Source of the DNA: Thalassococcus_A lentus
Lineage (GTDB): Bacteria > Pseudomonadota > Alphaproteobacteria > Rhodobacterales > Rhodobacteraceae
Assembly (NCBI RefSeq): GCF_028023555.1
Contig: NZ_JAQIOY010000002.1
Span: forward strand, 1 to 64,000
Direction: 5' to 3'
DNA: 64,000 nucleotides
The position numbers and the translations under genes were made by a program. The stretch's first letter is position 1. Each line of letters begins with the position of its first letter. This document shows positions 60,994-64,000 of the stretch, one piece after another. The notes under the pieces are model-generated. The model was not told the origin of the DNA and did no database searches. It saw nothing but the letters and a program-made list of their open reading frames with translations.

Positions 60994-62886
60994 TCAGACG
61001 ATATCGGCTGCTTCGTCCTCTTCCTCGGCCAGTGCCTCGAGTTCGGCCTCGGCGTCCCACCACTTCTTGTTGCTGAACGCCGCGAGGATGGTGATGATCT
61101 CGTCGCCTGAAACGATCGTCTCTACCTCTGGTGTCGATGCCTCTGCCTCGGTTTCAGCATCCTGATCCGCAACCGGGTCGCGTCCGCCGTTACCATTGTG
61201 ACCGCCGTTGCCGTTGCCTTGGCCGTGGCTTGGCCGCCCGCCGGATTCTTCCGGCGCAGGTGCATCGACATCGTCATCGTCGGTGTCGACAACGGGCTCA
61301 ACGCCAGTTTCAGGTTCCGGATCGACTACGTCGTCTGGCGTATCTTCAAGCGGGCCTACGTATTCGATATTCGAACGAAGGCTGGCTTCACCGCGCAATT
61401 CAAGGTGCCTGATCTCGACAGTGTGTTCACCGGCGGGCAGTTCCAATTCGACTTGCTGAAAGCCTTCCAGTTCCACATCGCGGCTGTCGAGGATCAACTC
61501 GCCGTTGACATAGAGCTGCGCCTCATCCTCTGCCTGAAGATCAACTCGGTAGACGCCGCCCTCGGCGCTGTCGATTGTCTTGGTAAAGACCGTCGCAACA
61601 TTATCCGACTGGGCGCCATCGGCGAAAGCTTCGGTTGTGGCAAAGAAATCAACGTCTTCTGCCGTGTCAGTGCCATCGGCTTGTACCGAAAAGTCGACAT
61701 CGTCGATCGAGCGGACAGATGGATTTAGGTTGAAGAAATCCACCGTGAATTCAGCCGCTTCTGCGGTGTCTTCCGGCTCAGGGATGACTTCGGGTTCTGG
61801 CTCAGGGATGACCTCTGGTTCTGGCTCAGGGATGACCTCCGGCTCTGGCTCAGGGATGACCTCGGGTTCTGGCTCGGGGATGACTTCGGGTTCTGGCTCA
61901 GGGATGACTTCGGGCTCTGGCTCGGGGATGACCTCTGGTTCTGGCTCGGGGATGACCTCTGGCTCCGGCTCTGGAACGACTTCGGGCTCTGGATCAACCG
62001 GTTCTGGATCGACCGGTTCTGGATCGACGGGGCCTGTTTCGCCGGAATCGATTCCAGTTCCAGTCCCATCCAGAACACCTGCCTCGATCAAGTTTTCCTC
62101 GATCACATCCACGATCGCTTCGTGATTTGCCAAAACCGATGGGTGAATATTGTCTGGCGCAGGATCAAGTTGCGGCGGGCGTTCTCCGTAGGTGGCCATG
62201 TAGGTGATCATAGAGGCCAGATAGTAGGTGGTTTCCGTACCATGCGGGGCGCTGTCTACGTAAAGCGCGTCGGCAGGAACGTCGGACAAAACAGTTGTGA
62301 ACAGCTCCGAAAGCGTGGAGGCCACCGGGATCAGGGTAACGTTGGCATCGGGATCCGCCGCGTTGATCTGATCAACCAGCGTTTCGTACCAATCGTTGTA
62401 GCCGCCCATGTTATAGTCGTGATAGGCGCGCAGCGCATCGTCGGACGGCGGGATTGTGTCGCTATATGGGCCCATGTCGGCCCAGCCTTGGTAAATGAAG
62501 ATTCTTGCATCTGGCTGGTCCGTGGTCACATCCGCGACAATGTCCTGAACCGCATCCAGTGGAGAACGGCTGTCGCCGAAATAGTTGATGTCGACCGACA
62601 GGTCCTGGATGAAGTTCGCGGGTGTTATAAGAACGCTGTCAAACTCCGCATCAGCAAAGCTGCCGGATTCCCACGCGCTGTCGACCCCGCTGAAACCCCA
62701 CTGCGACAGGGGTTCGGGACGGTCGGCGAATTCACGCAAGAACCCGTAGGCGCCATTGGCCGCGTAGGTGTTCCCCGCTTCTTCGGCAAAGAGATCCATC
62801 CAGTAGGGGACGTTGGTAAAGGCATTGCCACCGGCGAAATTCACCAGAGAATTGCCAAAGATATACTGCGACTGTTCGATCGGCAT
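60994..62886 (-). CDS. SGNH hydrolase with Pro-Glu repeats and PA14-like domain
   Basis: A 630-residue protein without an N-terminal signal. Residues about 1-275 look SGNH-like: YIFGNSLVNFAGG supplies the GNSL block and DNIHPSVLANHE the DxxH block. A linker of (VDPEP)3 and about eight PEPEPEVI units follows (about 285-370), then a PA14-like beta domain (about 375-515, VDLQAEDEAQLYVNGELIL) and an acidic C-terminal tail. This suggests an exported carbohydrate-binding esterase, perhaps by type I secretion; no RTX repeats are seen. Confidence 0.75.
   Translation of the reverse strand: MPIEQSQYIFGNSLVNFAGGNAFTNVPYWMDLFAEEAGNTYAANGAYGFLREFADRPEPLSQWGFSGVDSAWESGSFADAEFDSVLITPANFIQDLSVDINYFGDSRSPLDAVQDIVADVTTDQPDARIFIYQGWADMGPYSDTIPPSDDALRAYHDYNMGGYNDWYETLVDQINAADPDANVTLIPVASTLSELFTTVLSDVPADALYVDSAPHGTETTYYLASMITYMATYGERPPQLDPAPDNIHPSVLANHEAIVDVIEENLIEAGVLDGTGTGIDSGETGPVDPEPVDPEPVDPEPEVVPEPEPEVIPEPEPEVIPEPEPEVIPEPEPEVIPEPEPEVIPEPEPEVIPEPEPEVIPEPEPEVIPEPEDTAEAAEFTVDFFNLNPSVRSIDDVDFSVQADGTDTAEDVDFFATTEAFADGAQSDNVATVFTKTIDSAEGGVYRVDLQAEDEAQLYVNGELILDSRDVELEGFQQVELELPAGEHTVEIRHLELRGEASLRSNIEYVGPLEDTPDDVVDPEPETGVEPVVDTDDDDVDAPAPEESGGRPSHGQGNGNGGHNGNGGRDPVADQDAETEAEASTPEVETIVSGDEIITILAAFSNKKWWDAEAELEALAEEEDEAADIV
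61775..62035. repeat. In-gene 24-bp repeats encoding PEPEPEVI
   Basis: About eight tandem 24-bp units (plus-strand core GGGATGAC every 24 bases from 61781 to 61949), preceded in the protein by three VDPEP units. Third-position changes differ between units, so the array is old enough to have drifted while the protein repeat was kept. It forms a rigid, acidic linker between the two domains. Confidence 0.9.
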
Positions 62887-63100
62887 TCACATAACTCCAT
62901 GCAACTGCATGCAAACTCAAAAAAAATGTGGAGACGACGGAACGCCACCCTGAACAGGTGCGAACTTAGCAGCATTACGGGCCCCCACGGCCGTGTTCTG
63001 GGAACTAGCCTAGTTCCCTTTTCCCGGCCAGCTTTCCCATACGGCAATGGCTTCCAAAAGGGGAAAACTCAGTGTTTCCAATCATCTGACAATGTCAGAT
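62887..63100 (-). promoter_or_regulatory. Palindrome-rich promoter region of the SGNH/PA14 gene
   Basis: The 289-bp gap to tRNA-Pro holds a perfect 19-bp palindrome GGGAACTAGCCTAGTTCCC (63000-63018) and a perfect 17-bp palindrome ATCTGACAATGTCAGAT (63084-63100). The second contains the 11-bp core found at the YafY operator. Just before the ATG, near-direct repeats (TTGCATG twice, AGTT three times) and a start-stop ATGTGA adjoin the start. No clear -35/-10. Confidence 0.5.
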
Positions 63101-63175
63101 AGAACACGGATCAAGGCCGTAGACGGCAAGGCTTGGAACCTTCGGAAACTGGTGATTGGTGCGGTGGTAGCTGAT

Positions 63176-63252
63176 TGGTCGGGCTAGCAGGACTCGAACC
63201 TGCGACCTTCCGTCCCCCAGACGGACGCGCTACCAGGCTGCGCCATAGCCCG
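63176..63252 (-). tRNA. tRNA-Pro (anticodon GGG)
   Basis: A 77-base tRNA on the minus strand with CCA encoded. The acceptor stem CGGGCTA/TAGCCCG pairs perfectly over 7 bp; the D stem is GCGC/GCGC, the anticodon stem TCCGT/ACGGA with loop CTGGGGG (anticodon GGG), and the T arm GCAGG-TTCGAGT-CCTGC. The discriminator is A followed by CCA. No integrase or duplicated tRNA end is next to it. Confidence 0.97.
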
Positions 63253-63351
63253 ACTGGAGACGTGTCTTACTGGTTTTGCCGGTCGGGGCAACCCCTTTTG
63301 CATGGAAATCCCGCTTGAAATGACCCGGAGCGCCGCGCTTTGACTGTTGGA

Positions 63352-64000
63352 TCAGTTCAGACGATCCACCAATGCGCGCAGTGCAGACCTTTGTGCGCGC
63401 AGCGCTTCGATTTCTGCGGCACTGAATTCGCGTTTACTGGCCAACAGTCCCAAAACGCCCTGCGTGGTGTCGGTGGATCCATTCACATCAACAGTTTCTG
63501 CATCGCCCGCTTTTGCGGCCAAGGCGGCAGCGCCCGATGCAACAACCGTTTCGTCGGCTAACTCTGGCGTGTCATCTGTGGGTTCTTCAGCCGCCACGTC
63601 CTGATCGTCTTCCGATTGCTGCCGGTCCGCCATCGAACGGGTCAGGAAAGCGGGCAGGGCGGAGCCGCCCGACGCGGCATCCGAGGCGTCTTCGGCTACT
63701 TCTTCAACGGTGTCTTCAGGCGCGGTTTCGCCGATCTCGGCGGTGGCTGCAATTTCGCCAACAGAATCACCGCCTGAATCGATGTCTGCGCCCGTATCCT
63801 CGGCCTCAGCCATTTTTTCGGCTTCCGGCGACATTTCGTCGACCAGCGGCGCAGCTGTCGCAGCGCTGTCTTCGCCCGCATCTTCTGTGGTTGAAAGTGC
63901 GATTTCCGCTTCAGATGGTTCTATTTCTTCTGCTGGCGTTAGCTCTTCGGCAGGGGCGTCTTCAGCCTCTTCGATCGGGTCATCTAAATCGGTTTGTTCG
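63352..64000 (-). CDS. Acidic low-complexity protein, C-terminal part
   Basis: The frame is open to the window edge, giving the last 215 residues of a larger protein; an internal ATG lies at 63834. Composition is dominated by Glu, Asp, Ala, Thr and Ser, with no hydrophobic segment. The last ~30 residues change to a basic amphipathic helix (SAAEIEALRAQRSALRALVDRLN). No family recognised. It may be an anchoring or scaffold protein; the start is outside the window. Confidence 0.65.
   Translation of the reverse strand, partial: EQTDLDDPIEEAEDAPAEELTPAEEIEPSEAEIALSTTEDAGEDSAATAAPLVDEMSPEAEKMAEAEDTGADIDSGGDSVGEIAATAEIGETAPEDTVEEVAEDASDAASGGSALPAFLTRSMADRQQSEDDQDVAAEEPTDDTPELADETVVASGAAALAAKAGDAETVDVNGSTDTTQGVLGLLASKREFSAAEIEALRAQRSALRALVDRLN

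Noticed and set aside
61775..62035. CRISPR-like array
   Set aside because: The 24-bp units are contiguous, in frame and encode PEPEPEVI within a protein; there are no spacers or cas genes.
62122..63102. 326-codon plus-strand ORF
   Set aside because: It is the antisense shadow of the SGNH/PA14 gene; composition (many Arg, His, Cys, Gly) is not protein-like and it runs over the palindromic promoter region.
63176..63252. tRNA-Pro as an integration site for a mobile island
   Set aside because: No integrase gene and no repeated tRNA 3' end were seen near it inside the window.

Overview
The window is a gene-dense, GC-rich chromosomal stretch from an alphaproteobacterium, most likely the Roseobacter group of Rhodobacterales. 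Supporting features are an ALAS-type hemA very close to the Rhodobacter enzyme with an FnrL-type site upstream, a fused indolepyruvate ferredoxin oxidoreductase beside a LysR regulator, a Mur-like Fur protein, a COQ8-type ABC1 kinase, a long two-domain dCTP deaminase, and a purF-cvpA-radA-alr-dnaB neighbourhood. I see no insertion sequences, integrases, prophage genes or CRISPR arrays. Most of the window is housekeeping.

Layout. 1-4.9 kb: 3' end of folD, a thioesterase, an orphan pdeM nuclease, a secreted VWA protein, a COQ8-like kinase and an SDR. 5.2-17.1 kb (mostly minus): purF, cvpA, radA, a coiled-coil membrane protein and a four-gene ATGA-overlapped unit (alr, mlaE, mlaF, small membrane protein). 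A plus-strand cobT-cobS-phosphatase cluster and a FosA-like gene then separate alr from dnaB. 17.3-25.2 kb: pyrE, pyrC, an unusual alpha/beta protein, an AlkD-like glycosylase, glmS-glmU and a Gph-like phosphatase. 25.2-29.3 kb: two EamA exporters, a TerB-like repeat protein, a Mur/Fur regulator and a YafY/WYL regulator. 29.4-37.7 kb: tatABC with a DUF815 ATPase, an ABC-F protein, the surE-pcm-nlpD operon, a candidate small RNA and a LysR gene. 37.9-49.9 kb: the fused IOR, TetR-PPK2, metA (acetyl type), hydrolases including a fluoroacetate-dehalogenase-like enzyme, and an M20 peptidase. 50.1-60.9 kb: hemA, a RodZ-like protein with two DUF4115 domains, ispG, a membrane-anchored DsbA, an M48 protease with TPR-like tail, an aminotransferase, an AmiC-type amidase and Dcd. 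61-64 kb: a large repeat-bearing SGNH/PA14 protein with a palindrome-rich promoter region, tRNA-Pro(GGG), and the 3' end of an acidic protein.

Functional threads. Cell-envelope and division functions recur: the NlpD-like factor, AmiC, RodZ-like protein, GlmS/GlmU, Alr, the MlaEF pair, and the Tat system that could export AmiC-type amidases. Pyrimidine and purine synthesis (pyrE, pyrC, purF, dcd), cobalamin assembly, haem and isoprenoid synthesis make up the rest of the metabolism.

The most novel-looking signals are in non-coding DNA. (1) A minus-strand small-RNA candidate at 36598-36680 has an imperfect 17-nt-arm stem-loop, a single-stranded CCUCCC and a perfect terminator with eight Us. (2) A TGACA/TGTCA operator array lies upstream of the YafY gene, and its 11-bp palindrome recurs exactly upstream of the large SGNH protein. 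(3) Two copies of a double-hairpin GC-rich element each lie between convergent genes.
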